Source of the DNA: Glandiceps talaboti
Taxonomy: Eukaryota; Hemichordata; Enteropneusta; Spengelidae
Direction: 5' to 3'
NCBI RefSeq assembly: GCF_964340395.1
Contig: NC_135553.1
Location: 4,518,001 to 4,582,000, forward strand
Length of the DNA: 64,000 nt
Shown here one piece after another: positions 13,490-30,837 of the stretch. Made by a program: the position numbers and the translations under genes. The notes beneath the pieces are model-generated. The model ran no database searches. It had not been told where the DNA came from and saw only the letters and a list, made by a program, of their open reading frames with translations. How positions within the stretch are numbered: the stretch's first letter is position 1; each line of letters opens with the position of its first letter.

Positions 13490-15079
13490 TGAGCAACATA
13501 TTGTAACTCCATACTGAAGCTTTTTAAGTATTTCATGTTTTGGAATTACCATTCAAAATGTGCTACAACTTAGTACAAGGTACATGTGCATCTGACCTTG
13601 AAGAAAATGTCAAGGTTGAGGTAAGAGTGTACATTTGAAAACAAAACATCTTGGGAAGTTTCAAGTTATATTTCTGCACAGTGCAAAATCTGTGTGATAG
13701 GTAATGAATGGCTCAAATTAGGATGGTCAATATCATGTAGTGAATGAGTCATTGTACCCTCCATGAGACCATTCTGGTCATGACACTTGACCTTCACAAG
13801 CCATCTTTCACTCAGACTTGTACATGTGTAAAATGTATATTTACATAACAACAGAATGTCTGTCACATGGCTGAGAACAAGTTGCGAAACTAACTATACA
13901 CACATATACATCATGTAGTATGTACACCTTTGCTTTGTGTCCTTCATGTAGGCATAATTGTGCTAAACACAAAATTACTACAATACTAGCTACTGGCAGA
14001 TCAGATGCATCCACAGAAGTGTAAAATTCTACCTCATCATATCACCATGGGAGGTGGCCTTGAAGAAATCAGAATTATTTTTGTACTATTAGCCTTGATT
14101 CCCACTCCTAACAAGCCATAACAGTATTTTGAGGGAATAAGTGTACACCAAAACCACAGTTGTACTGTACAAAATATATTTTCCCAAATCCTATCATTAC
14201 AAAGCACAGAAAAGACAAAATCAGCCATTGAAACTTGACATTTACAATACAAAAATATGAAAATAGTTATTCATGTGTAAACCATATGTTAGGAATATGT
14301 AAACACAGACAACTTGTGTTCAATGTGAAAACAGTCAACATTATGCAAAGTAGAAGGATTATGATTTGTGTGTTACATGATGCAAACACTACATCAAATG
14401 ACACAGTTCATAAGTTCATATTATTTTCTAGCACTTGAAAGTCATGTGAGTGCGTTCTTTATTAGGGGTGACAGGCAATTTTTTCAGTTAGCTCTGACCC
14501 CTTCTAATGCAGTTTCCAACAACTATAGATATATTCTTCATATGTAATGTGGGATTGTAGTTAGCTTAAACCAAGCAGGTGAAAATCACCCTTGGTATGA
14601 AAATAGACAATGAAGAAATGAGAATCAAGCCAACCATGTGCGGAAATACAAGAAATACAGTGCGTGCAGTGAGGGTGATTGTTGAAGTCATCTTGAAATA
14701 AGTCTGAGACCCTGACTTCGGGGGCTATATGGATAAATTTACAAGTATCACTTTACAGTCACCGATACTAATATCATGAGTTTCACTTCACACTTTCAAG
14801 AGAGTACTTTAGCAGCTAGATCAAACAGAAATAAATGAAAGTGTATACACAGCAATCATTTCTAAACATTCTTGACAACCACACCGTGCTTCAAGGTATT
14901 AGTGACTGATGTTAAGGTAAATACGACCAAACAATATGGTACATTGTACGTGTGTGGTTTCAACAACATCTGCATATCTTTCAAAACTACATACTTGGAG
15001 GGGTAAATTGATGAGAATTGTCTAATTTGTGTGTACAGTTGTGTATGTGTGAAACTTTGAAAGTATGTCTGTCAGTCTC

Positions 15080-15111
<32 letters not shown>

Positions 15112-15145
15112 TGTATGTATGTATGTATGTATGTATGTATATATG

Positions 15146-15179
<34 letters not shown>

Positions 15180-15325
15180 TGTATGTATGTATGTATGTAT
15201 GTATGTATGTATATATGTATGTACGTATGTACATATGTGTGTGTATGTATATATGTATGTACGCATGCACATATGTACGTGCGTACATACGCATGCATGT
15301 ATGTATGTATGTATGTATGTATGTA
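15080..15325. repeat. (TATG)n tract, 246 bp of strict pyrimidine-purine alternation
   Basis: Mostly TATG repeats with TATA, TACG, TGCG and CATG interruptions. Every interruption keeps the pyrimidine-purine alternation from 15080 to 15325 without a break. Long reading frames rich in Tyr-Met-Cys-Val or Tyr-Ile-His-Thr here are repeat artefacts. Confidence 0.9.
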
Positions 15326-16410
15326 GATACGTATGTATATCATTATCAATCAGATTAAAATCTGATGTGGTGAAAGTGGCTACATTTTTACCTCTATTTC
15401 CATCGTTCACATATGCATCATATGTTTTCTAAATCACATCTGTACATGTATGGTATGGTATGGTATGGTAGGTCTACTTCTATTTATTTTGACATATGTG
15501 TCTGAGCCACACATTTTAAGGGGTCTGACCTGAGCAAAATGAGAGAATTCACCTTTCTGATAGCAGCAGATTAGCAAACTGACTAGCTAACAATGACAGA
15601 CACGATTTTCAGCACGTTGCCCCCACCACTGAAAAGTGTGACAACAGTAATATAATTTCATCCCGATTCAATTACTTGTTCATTGACCCTCTCCCACAAA
15701 GGTATTTGAGAACCGTCTGTGTGTGTACAGCTACAAGTACATTTTTGACATTCTTACTCTCAAACCACAGAAACAGGGTCAATTTTCCATGAACTGAAAA
15801 GTCAATAAAGAGGACATTTTCCACAAATGAAAAGTAATCGGTGGCTTCAACTCTTATATTGCCATTTGTCTCTGTCCAATCTATGGAGGTGTCTGTATGT
15901 CTGCCTTTTAATGACTTGATGGATAAATTTGTTATATGAATTACACACCGTGTTCAAACATTTTGCCAAATTCAATATGTTATTTTGAAAACACATACAT
16001 CAATAAACATTAACAGTCAAGGAGGCAGCCAGTCACTTTACAGACTGATTTCCTTTTGTAATGCATCTAACATAGACCCCATTTTATCAGCAAAGCTTTC
16101 TAAGTTTAAATCACTGTCATTTGCAGTGGCTTTTAAAAAATCTAATTTTGCACTTATTCAAAATACATAAGAACTTATTAACTTTTGATTCAAAATAAAT
16201 TGATATTAGTAATGATATTAATGAAAAGAATATGAAAATGAAAAGAATTTACACTAAAAATCAACTACATTTGTATCTATGGAAAGTGCCACTTTTTGTC
16301 ATATGGCCACAAAGTACATGTAACGGTGGTACCAAACATGCTGTGACTCTTTTACACTATTTGTCTCCCTACATGTAAGATGTGGGCTGAGATGACTGTT
16401 TCAAGATTGA

Positions 16411-17228
16411 CCAAACAGTGACAAGTGACTAAACCAGCGACAGTCTTCATCCAGAAGTGACAAGTGACAGTCTTCATCCAAGTGACAAGTGACAGTCTTC
16501 ATCCAAGTGACAAGTGACTAAACCAGTGAGTCTTCATCCAGAAGTGACAAGTGACAGTCTTCATCCAAGTGACAAGTGACTAAACCAGTGACAGTCTTCA
16601 TCCAAGTGACAAGTGACTAAACCAGTGAGTCTTCATCCAAGTGACGAGTGACTAAACCAGTAAGTCTTCATCCAAGTGACTAAACCAGTGAGTCTTCATC
16701 CAAGTGACTAAACCAGTGAGTGTTCATCCAAGTGACAAGTGACTAAACCAGTGACAGTTTTCATCCAAGTGACAAGTGACTAAACCAGTGAGTCTTCATC
16801 CAAGTGACAAGTGACTAAACCAGTGAGTCTTCATCCAAGTGACAAGTGACTAAACCAGTGAGTCTTCATCCAAGTGACAAGTGACTAAACCAGTGACAGT
16901 CTTCATCCAAGTGACAAGTGACTAAACCAGTAAGTCTTCATCCAAGTGACAAGTGACTAAACCAGTGAGCCTTCATCCAACAGTGACAAGTGACTAAACC
17001 AGTGACAGTCTTCATCCAAGTGACAAGTGACTAAACCAGTGAGTCTTCATCCAACAGTGACAAGTGACTAAACCAGTGACAGTCTTCATCCAAGTGACGA
17101 GTGACTAAACCAGTAACAGTCTTCATCCAAGTGACAAATGACTAAACCAGTGACAGTGTTCATTCAACAGTGGCAAGTGACTAAACCAGTGAGTCTTCAT
17201 CCAAGTGACAAGTGAGTAAACCAGTGAT
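16411..17228. repeat. Minisatellite, about 35-bp unit, about 820 bp
   Basis: Tandem copies of a unit built as AAGTGACAAGTGAC plus TAAACCAGTGAGTC plus TTCATCC (35 bp). Variants carry ACAGTC in place of AGTC, an extra ACAGTG, a lost AAGTGAC half, or point changes. About two dozen copies are present. The unit itself contains a duplicated AAGTGAC heptamer. The array ends near a TACATAGTCTTTC flank at 17228. Confidence 0.92.
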
Positions 17229-17573
17229 ACATAGTCTTTCATTAATGAATTAATGGAATTAGTATTAGTCACATTCTAAAAATGACAGCACAAATTTATA
17301 CATGTCGATGTTCACTACACTATGAAAGACCTATTCTGTAATCTTGTATGGGGAGCAATTAAAAGTGCAATTAGTTAAGTCGAACAACAAAGACCTTTTC
17401 ACTGTTTCAGCTAAAATGTTGCACATACAAACATAAACCCCCTCCACTGGTAATAGACACAATCTTGACAAAACTCATCCCTAAAAACAAAGACGGCTTA
17501 TTATTTCTACCACTTGTATCTTGTTTAAACTATAATCATTCATTCCAACTCCACTGAAAGGTTCAATTTCAGA

Positions 17574-17577
<4 letters not shown>

Positions 17578-17612
<35 letters not shown>
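17578..17612. repeat. (GT)n microsatellite
   Basis: An uninterrupted GT dinucleotide run of about 34 bp. Confidence 0.9.
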
Positions 17613-17613
<1 letters not shown>

Positions 17614-19072
17614 ATCCTCTAGTGAGCCACAAACATTGACCTTTGACCTTACATTCACATTTAAATACAAGTAGTCACTTAATATAAACATAATGATAAT
17701 ATTAAACACATGACATGATGCTACATACAAATATATAATCATTGTGAATTCATAATAACATGAATGGATGTCACTGCAGCGATGCTATTACATGTACATT
17801 ATTGTGTCTTGGAATTTCATAGACTTTATAAATAATTCACAACAGGGAATACATACATGTATCTTTCCCTTTTGCCATTACAATATTATATAAACAGTTT
17901 GCAACTATATCAATCATGGCATTCAATTTTCTCTTCAGTGACTGATGACTGAACACTTATTTGTTTTGAAAAGCTTTGAAAATGGAAAACCACAATTTAA
18001 AAAAATACAACAACTTCATGCTGTTGGTGCATGGTATAAGCTCATGCAATCATACTCTAGCAGTACATACACACGGAGTTTAAGAAAATCCCTAATTCCA
18101 GAAAAACCTGAAGCTTTGAAATCACCACCTACATGTACTTTAACCTGGGATAACATATGCTGTTTTATTTTCGTGTACTACAAGATAAGTCAGAAAAGTA
18201 TATACTAAGTGTACAATTCCCACATGGGTATTAACAATATTTGCTGTATTTATGTACATGTACCTGTCTCGTGATCAGAATTACCAACACACATGTACAC
18301 TGTATACCTCTAGGCATGCATTGTTTCAATCTTTTGTTACTGTGACACAAAGTGAATACATGTATAGTCTTGTAAGGGACGATCGTATTTTCACATTTTT
18401 AACCAAAATTCTATGGAAAACTTTCACTCCCTAAATGATAACTTTTGTATATACTACTGAGATGTTGATAAGTTGATAAAAATTCATTTCTAATGTGAGA
18501 TATATGGTGCTGGGTTTCTGGTAGCATTTTAATGTGTTTACAATCATGTTTTTACATTATGTCGATCATAGTGGTATGACTGCTACAATTTTCATCATAG
18601 TTTACATCATATATAAGTGTTTGATGTTGAACTTGTGAATGTTCGTTACGGGAGAGGGAGGGGATTTTGACCAAACTGAATGATGTTCACTTGTTGAGCT
18701 TGTGTGACAGTGTGTGATCGTCCCTAAGATGGTTAGATCTTCATTGTATGTTAATTATCCTTGGATAGCAATAGTTACATTGTATGTATCATATGACAGT
18801 GACATATGCAGTGAATATACAGGTGTGACTTTGCAGTCATTGGTAATATTTTCAACAAGGTTACATATCTGATGGTATATATACTGTTACATGTATAGTA
18901 TATATACTGCAACAAGTATGCTGATGGCAGTTAAAAGTTAATGATATCCTAACCTTCACCCAAGTGACTCAAATGTCCATTACTTTAATACACTAATGCA
19001 GTGATGATTTGACCCTTGACCTTTCCTCAATAGTGTACATACACCATTTTGATGATCATAACATTTTTATAT

Positions 19073-19291
19073 TATACATACATACATACATACATACATA
19101 CGTACATACATATATACATACATACATACATACAATGTACATACATACATACATACATACATACATACATACGTACATACATATATACATACATACATAC
19201 ATACAATGTACATACATACATACTGGCACATACATACATACATACATACATATGTACATGTACATACATACGTACGTACGTACGTACATAC
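19073..19291. repeat. (CATA)n microsatellite with internal duplication
   Basis: CATA repeats are interrupted twice by the block CATACAATGTACATAC, at about 19129 and 19201. The spacing is about 72 bp, so a higher-order duplication of roughly 70 bp seems to have occurred. The end carries CGTACGTACGTACGTAC. Confidence 0.88.
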
Positions 19292-22200
19292 GATATGGTA
19301 ATATTCTATGAATTTGAGATCATTCAACAGAGTTACTGTACATCCTGTTTTCCAAACTTTAAGTTTCTTGTGTACAAACAAATACCCCCTGGTAGAATTA
19401 AGTAGCCAAATCAGCAACTTAGACCAAGACATGTTATTTTTGATATTTCAGTTTTTAGTAAACCAATACATGTTACATGGTAAGAAGCACTGTCTGCAGT
19501 ACAGAATTCACAACAGCATAATTAGTATAAAAGATTCAAAAGATATTACATCTAAAAATAACCAAAATTGAATCATCCATACATTTACGCTATTTTTGTC
19601 TACTGAATAATTTCTGCCTGTAGCTACTGATCATAATAGCAAAGTAGAAATTTTTGACATCACCCTCTAAGTCTAAGTCTAAACCACTAAAATCTTTCAT
19701 GTATATTTTCCCACAATTGAAGTGGGTTTTTTATATCAACACTATCACACAGATGAGACTCAACTAATTCATATTTTGTACATCTTTCAATTTATGCTTT
19801 TGAGTCACTGCATACATGTTCCTTTGACATAATAACACAACTCTGTTATCACTTTATTAATGATTAACACGAAGGTCAAACCAGGCTTGTCATGTTATAT
19901 TAGATATCTGTTATTCTACAATGGAGATGTGCTTGCCCCTTGACCAAACCCATCAACAGACAACGTAAACAAATCATGCTATTTCATTACCGTTTTACTG
20001 TCATGGTGTTTTTAATTCATTCATATACAACTTCTCTGCAGAATTTCACAAGTTATATGTGAGTTTTTGTCACCTGTCACTGTGTGAGGTACATGTGTTC
20101 AATCTGTCTTCACAGTCCACTGCCCTTCTTGACAGACAATTTAAAATCTCTCAAGTTACATGTATGTACTGACTTCAGTAGAAAAAAACCCTGAAGCTAT
20201 TAATGTCATGTTGATTTTTGAGTCATGATTCATCACAAACTCTGCATTTCTAGAAATACAAATTTAACTGAAATAACAAAGATGGGTCAGGTGTGTTGAC
20301 AAGGAATACTTATACAAGGAATAATGTATGTATACAAGTAGCTTGTGGATGATTTTTGCCATTTCTTTCTTGTACTTTATACCATACACTTTTCTCTGTG
20401 TGGTCTTTTTCCAAAGACACCATATCTTGTCAGCTTCTTTTACGATCTATCACACATGAGTAGATGATGTTTTGCTTGTTCTCCATGTAAAAGGCTATAT
20501 AGTACATGTGTATGAATCTAAATTTACTTTGCTATTCATCATAGCATGGCAACCCATTTTTTTCTATAGCACATTCATGTTCCCTCCACAGAACAGTATA
20601 AATAACATATAAATATTCAGGTCAGAACTCTGTGAGTTGTCTTCACTACCCTTTTTTAATGCATCTGGATATCAGTCTTTGTTGAAAAGGGGGAAAGTAT
20701 GCTGCATGGTGTAACCATAGATGTTGGAAAAAGTTTCTCCCTAGTGTCTATTGGTAACATAGACATCATGCTTTTATTGTACATGTGTCACAGCGTGTAT
20801 AACTAAACTTAACAATATAACTAGAAGGGTGACTAAAAGTGGTTGGTGACCTTTGATTGACCCCTCCTTGAACTTCAGGATTTCAATGTATACTGTACAT
20901 AGACCTGACCACTGCACTGACAGACAAAATAGAGGTCTGAAACAAACATCAACTAAATCTGGTTACAAAGAACATTTTAGCATATGTATTATCATGAAAA
21001 GTGATGACTTGATTTAAAAGGATGTGTACCTCTCCATTCAATAGATCACAGTTAGTTATAACACAATATTTGATCTGTACATGGTGCAAGTGCGTTGTTA
21101 CCACTTTCCATACACAAAATACAATAAATTTAGCCATGCTTCAATTCTCAAGTTATCAACATTTTTAAATACCTGTCTATTCCCCTATCCATTGAATTTA
21201 CTAATAGTTGGTGGGACATGATGCTCAAAATGTTGACTTTCTGTTCTCTTTTAACCTTTGCTACTAGAATAAGTCTGTTCTATAGTGTTATACAAAAAAA
21301 AATAAAGTTAGCAGTTGAAAATATTTCCCCAAAAGTTCTTTCCACACAACTTCCTTACAAGTACAATATGACCAATCACATGAGCTAGACAATGGTGACT
21401 CCATATCTACATTGTACATCTTCATTCACATCTTCCATGACAGACTGAAGTTTACACTTCACTAGAAAATCTGGTACATCAATTAGTTCCTGATTTTCTT
21501 ACATACTGCCTGCCATCTGGAGAAATTCATTCGTAAAACTAGTCCATGCACCAATTTGCAGACTGTTGACATTTGAGGTCTCTTTATTATGTTGTATGTA
21601 ACGGTAGACATAAAGAAACCAGTTAAACACACCATACATGTACAAGTATCACAGGAAGATTTTATATCCTTGTTTCCACCCACCCACCAAGCCTTGCTTG
21701 CACTATCCTCCAGCGGCTGCCCCTCCCCCCCCCCCCCCCCCCCAACTCCGGCTTATAAAAATTACTACAAACGTTATCTAAATTCTAAAACAAAATGAGA
21801 TTGTATTATCAACAGAGCACATATTCAGCAAGGCCATCATAATTTAGGCTTTTCATATTACATGACATAAATCAACACCTTTGTGTACACAACTTCTATC
21901 TATGACTAAGGCCATCAAGATTACATAACTACACATATCACATAGTCAAAACAATAATAGTAAATTGAACATCAAAATATTTCCAGATTCCAGTTGTTTT
22001 AAACTGAACATTAATAGGAGTATGCAAGATATCAGCAGGCTTTTCTATAAGTCATAATTATATACATATGGTAACCAGATATAGAAACTGGTTATACAAT
22101 TCCAGTATACTGCAAATCTGCTAATGTAAGTCACCAATGAAATTGTTTGACACACAAAGGACTCTTTTTAAAAAAAAAAAAACTTGCATATCAATAACAT

Positions 22201-23408
22201 TCGACAGCTGTTCTAAATGGCTGAAAGGGTGGTGGTCTACATTGTAAAGTGAAACCACATTGGTGTATTGGATCACATGGAGACTGTACAACATGACCAT
22301 GTCAAAATAATATGTATTTTTTTTTTACCAAGTCCATGGAAGTTCATTTAATATTTTTGTCTATCTTTTCCTTTCAAATTATTGAAAAGGTGAGGCAGGA
22401 TATGTGAACTGCAAAAACAGAATAGAGGAACATGTATGTACCATCTCTTGTTGACAGGCATTTTGTTCACAATGTGTTTTTGACAGTTAGTAATAATCAT
22501 GGCTGATGCCATACAAAAAAATATTCAACTGTATTAACTTGTGTCTATTTTTTTCAGTTCATTTCATAGCTCCATTAACATGTTATTCCCATCTCAGATA
22601 TATTCTACAGTATCGAACTATTATGTACGGTTTCATGACAACAGTATTCCCATTCATGTTCAAAGCTGTTAGACATCTACATCAGACATGTCTAACTACA
22701 CAGTAAACATGGGTTTTAGTAAAATAAACAATCTCTGTCACATCGGCATGTTTATTTTACGTCATTATGTTACAAAATTAATGGATATGATATTCTTGTT
22801 TCTGTTTGTTATTTGAACAACGAATCGCGCTTTTATGTTTGACCGGTCCGTCCGATCATGAGTCGGGATCCGCTCTAACCGCAATTTCTGATTATCATTG
22901 GACCTTTTCCAAGACGCGATTGTGTCATTTCCGATTGAACGGGTCATGGCCAAACTGCTGAATGTTATGGTTCATTGATTGGCCTTTAAACTTCAGATCG
23001 ATGCAAAAATGACTTCTCGGTTATATGGACGACTCTCTTTGTCAATGTTACGAAAGAAGGACGAGTTGTAACAATGGTTACGTGACAGAAATACAAGATA
23101 GACTTGAAAAGTTAAGTAACTAGTGTTGGTCAAAAAACGTTGAATTCGTTCCTCGCGACTAGACTTGCGAACACTTTTGAATGTACATACGTGTGCTCTC
23201 AAATGGATTTTTTTCCATGGCCGTTCAGGTACCATCAAATCGTTAATTACCGTAACATTTTCACACTTTCTTACACAATTTTCAGCCAATTTAAACAGAA
23301 TACACTCTGTTAGTCTATATATGTACATAAAATGACACCCGTACATGCTATTTGTCTGTAAGTGTAGATTAGACTTTGAGACGAACGTACGGTTTACTGT
23401 ACACTTAC

Positions 23409-23700
23409 CTTACAGTCGCAAATATTACACGTTCAGATCGTGTAGGCTATCCGTTGATTAGGCGATGATTTCAGAACATTTCTTTCCCGAGCGAGTCTAG
23501 ATTGACCGTAATAAGTGTCCAATACGTGTAATGGAATGATTGTTTGGAAAGAAACAAAGACACACGTACTAGATCAGCCTTACTGATGCCACACAAAGGA
23601 GGAAGCATTTCCTTTTCGCCAGCTGCCGTGAACTATGTCTGACGTCAGGTCAATCATGTGATCACACCATGACTGCCACTGAGGGCGATGTTTGGTCGCT
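23409..23700 (-). promoter_or_regulatory. DCUN1D3: Candidate DCUN1D3 promoter and non-coding first exon
   Basis: On the minus strand CTGTAAG is followed by GTAAGTGT, an excellent 5' splice site with the exon edge at 23409. The surrounding 22.8-23.9 kb is clearly richer in CpG than the 21 kb below it. It includes TGACGTCA (a full CRE palindrome, about 23640) and ATCATGTGATCAC. This looks like a CpG-rich promoter with a short leader exon reading toward DCUN1D3. No transcript evidence is available. An unrelated minus-strand transcript is also possible. Confidence 0.4.
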
Positions 23701-26700
23701 GCTTATTTGCTAGTTGCTCGTCTGTTTGCAAGTTGGAGTTGTCATAATTTTTATTACAGGAATCTTTTTTGTAAATAATCTGTGATTTCTTTGCTTCTTT
23801 GTCTTAAAACAATGGTGTATTGCTATCTCTGACTATGCGGGTCTTTATACGCGTTGTTTCTAAACACAAAAAGGACTACGTGAATTTTTCGGACTATATA
23901 TATTATGACGATTGACAGCTTCGAAAACATATTAACTGTTCAAAAGTGTTTTTTTCCATGATAAATTAAACACACACAGAAAAGAAGAATGAGAAATCGT
24001 ACATTGGTATTGCAACACCTTTAGTGTTCGTTTTGCTTGTCATAGACTGCGCCTTCAAAACGTAATTGTATATTTGCGCTCAAAATGACACATCGCCATA
24101 TCGGAAGGGTGCTTTGGACTCTTAGAAGACCCGGCCTATGAAAAGCGTTTCACCAGCTTCTTTACCTTCATTACGGGGAACAAAAAATGGAAAACTGCTG
24201 ACACAGCAACACTTTCTACTAATGCATGGAATTCTTTAACAAATAAGGGTGATGACGCCATTTATTCATCGTTTGGAAAAAACATACTTGTCAAAGGATA
24301 AAAAAGATAGGTTATTTGTTTTCTCAAATTTTGTTGGCAATTATCAAAATCGTTTGGTCACATCCCACCCCACCCCTCCGAGCTCTTTTCGATCCGACAG
24401 CAGAATTACTCAGGTTTATCAGTCTGAACTAAAAGTGGTGCACCAGCAAGGGATGTGAATGACACAATCGTTGTCAGTTGTACACTGGGAACTCCTGTCA
24501 CCAACCTACTCTAGCATGACTATCATACTCAATCCATAGTTCCTTTCATAAATTGACAAAACAATCAAGATATGCCCCTTCTAAAGTCCTTTATTCGGGT
24601 TCTATTGTGATCTCAACATCAACAGAAATAAAATTAAAGAGAAAAGACTATAGTACATGACAAGTACAGTGAATCAAATTGATGAAATTAGGTTAATTTT
24701 TAATGACATCCAAACATTGAGGTCTATTTAGGTTGCAATGTATTGAGATATGACGTTCATGACGAATTCAGAAATGAGTTTACCATATCACATGGTATAA
24801 TTACAATTACAACACTACATGTACAATAGAGCTGTGGTTTGCAATCCAATTTTCAGCATAAAATGTCACTTTTGTCTAGTTTCCGTCAGAATATATTTGT
24901 CCGATAGGTATGCCACGAAAGTGCGTACTGTAAATGTATCTGCATAATATTATTTCACACAAATTCAATTTATGATATCTGTAACTACAGGACGCCACCA
25001 TAGTTGGAATATGGTTTAAAAGTATGGACCGCATAATTTTTCAGACAAGATCAAACAACTAGTACAGCAAGCGTGTGCAATACAACATGTTTTATGATGG
25101 TGATAATCAAAACTGTGTTATCTGCAACTGAAGCATTTTTTCATCATTTTTTGTGATGAACGCTACCATGCATAGGAATCGAGGTAAGTCAATAACACGA
25201 TGGCGATTCAAAACCATGCATATCATGCTATCAGTAAACTATGGGTAAAATCGGCCACAAATTAACAAATATGTCATTTAGTAGTACTTAAACAATTTTT
25301 AGCGAAAATATATTTAGTTATGATGAAAAAAATGTCCGAGTTGCAGCTAGTGTGGATTTGATAAAATAATAAATCTAAAATGAATAGAGCTAGAGCAACT
25401 ACCCCCCCCCCCCACACACTGTGACAAAATGTAAAGTTTTAGAGTACCAGAATACCAGCTGTGTAATTTTTCTGAAATTAATCTTATATTGTCATTGTAA
25501 ACTGATATCAAGTACTTGCTACACAATTTTCAACTTGTGAAAGTTCCATACCTGAGATTACATGGTTTGTACGTACGTCTATGTAAACATTCTTTGCGTA
25601 TACACCATCACCCATAGACTGGAACTGTCCAACGAATTCACTCATCTAGACATATTTGATATCTGAACCCGTTTGATTCCCTAATCATTTCATATGAGTA
25701 ACACCGTACCGACGCGTGTATTTCCTAATATCCTTCTTACTAGCAACTCTCCAATATATTTTTTAAAAATTAATAATCTGGTGTACCCGAATTGCGGCGA
25801 GTAATGCTCTGCTAGTTACCATGGTAAAGATATATGCGCAGACAGTCGAACAGCTGTGAAAATAAAAATAATTATGAATTATGATCAGTTGACAACACAT
25901 GTATCTAAGGCTTATTGGCGTAGGCTTCAAGCCCGATCTGCCTTAATCAGTAATCTTGCAACTATTGTTCTCAAACGTTAACTCAATAAAACATGTCTTT
26001 ACGACTTTTTGAAGAATTAGATCAGATTTGTAAATTAGATTATATTGATAAAATCCATAGCAATCCAAATTCCACTAAGCAGGAGACTCGGAGACACAGA
26101 CAGCACTATTGATCACGTGACTGTGGTCATTTTCCACATGACAGGCTATTCCGTTGTAACTCTGACCTGTAATATTTGGATTCACACATATCTCGGATTA
26201 TTTTGAATTATCTTAATTCGATTTCAAGGCAGTCATTATGGTACAAATGATTAAGGAAGAGGAGCACGTGACCAATTAAAATATTTTTGGTGATATGACG
26301 GTAATTGACATCAAAGTAAAATGCCGTCAAATTCCGATGCATATCTCGGGGTCATGTTATCATTTTCTTTATCCCTTGTCATGTAACAGATGTGGGTTGT
26401 AGAGTAGAATGTTGAGAATGAAAAATGCTGTTTCGAAGGGAAAGGGACTACAATTCCGTCAACTATGCATGTATTGCTAACAAAAAAGTCGTCATTGCGC
26501 CTGAGTTAAACGTCATCATTACGAAAATGTAAAATGTGACAATTTAAGTTCATAACGTTCTATATTTTATTTAATCAAAACCCAGTAATCCACTTTTTCG
26601 CTCCAAAACACCAACCAGTGTTAAAGTATTTAAGTCAGGAAATGAATGTTGTTCGACACTTTTTGAGAAAAACATCGAACTTTGGCCGAAATTATGCATA

Positions 26701-27442
26701 AAAAAGTGACAAGAGGACCGGAAGTAACAGTAAAATTAAATCTTCGCATTTATATCGATGAAATAATTTCAATTTAACGAAAATGATAATTATCTAGTTT
26801 TTAAATGATGAATCAGCATCGTAGTGTAAGCTGTATAGCGTGACAAAAACACAGCAGTTGCGGATTAAAAAAAGCAACATGAATAGTCATACCTAACCAC
26901 GTAAACTGATTTATTCTGGTATATGTTTGTATTCTGTAGACATAATTCGATTTCCTTGTTTTTATATATCCTTTACTAAATTGTCAAATATATACCAGCT
27001 GTTTGTAATATGATTTATATTTCAAATCTTATATCTGAAATTGTAATTGTAAATTTCTATTCTGATCTTTTCACGTCCATGATCAATTTGTCTTTGTCCT
27101 TGTTATTTTTTTATTCTGTTTTTTCTGTTTAGTTACGTATTTCAGCCTTATGGTTGAAATTATTGTAGCAAATATCAAAAAGTCAACGTTGTTGTTTACT
27201 TTCTGTCTCTATTTTTGGGTTGTGTTGTTTTACAAAGTCAGCTCTGTCGACAACGAATGAATGAAACCTAACATAAGTTGGTAATGATAATTTTGTAATC
27301 AGTTAATGGACAATCGATGTGATGCCAACATTTTCTTTCCGATCATGCATTCTGACTACATACATCTTGACGGGAATGTTGGGGAAATTGGCCATGCTCT
27401 CTATCAATCATCTCTCGATCTTTCGACCTATCTGTCTATCTC
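23701..27442. other. Intergenic DNA, no gene seen
   Basis: AT-rich sequence with near-normal CpG content and no exon-like frames supported by family resemblance. It contains a C-run near 25403 and a GTTACCATGGTAAA palindrome near 25816. Nothing else stood out. Confidence 0.5.
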
Positions 27443-28126
<684 letters not shown>

Positions 28127-28165
28127 CTTTTTAAAAACACATAGCTAATAATACCATCACGAACC

Positions 28166-30837
<2,672 letters not shown>

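Larger units (their letters stand above)
1190..23408. other. Long CpG-poor non-coding interval, probable DCUN1D3 leader intron
   Basis: No supportable exon was found on either strand in these 22 kb; the reading frames present are short or lie in microsatellites. The sequence is AT-rich with few CpG dinucleotides. It holds the hairpins at 3482 and 13461, a C-run at 4183-4200, a dispersed element at 7346-7906, microsatellites near 15.1, 17.6 and 19.1 kb and a minisatellite at 16.4-17.2 kb. Many TACATGTA palindromes are scattered through it. The acceptor at 1190 and the donor at 23408, both minus strand, make it a candidate single leader intron; a transcript would be needed to show this. Confidence 0.45.

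Noticed and set aside
15018-15432. Several overlapping frames of 70-120 codons rich in Tyr, Met, Cys, Val or Ile, His, Thr
   Set aside because: All are translations of the TATG/CATA microsatellite in different frames; the same kind of frame recurs at 19.1, 33.4 and 36.3 kb.
15985-16170. 61-codon plus-strand frame with a somewhat protein-like composition
   Set aside because: No family resemblance, no splice support, and it lies in the CpG-poor repeat-bearing interval.
16411-17228. CRISPR-like appearance of regularly spaced repeats
   Set aside because: The units are directly tandem with no unique spacers, and the genome is animal; it is a minisatellite.
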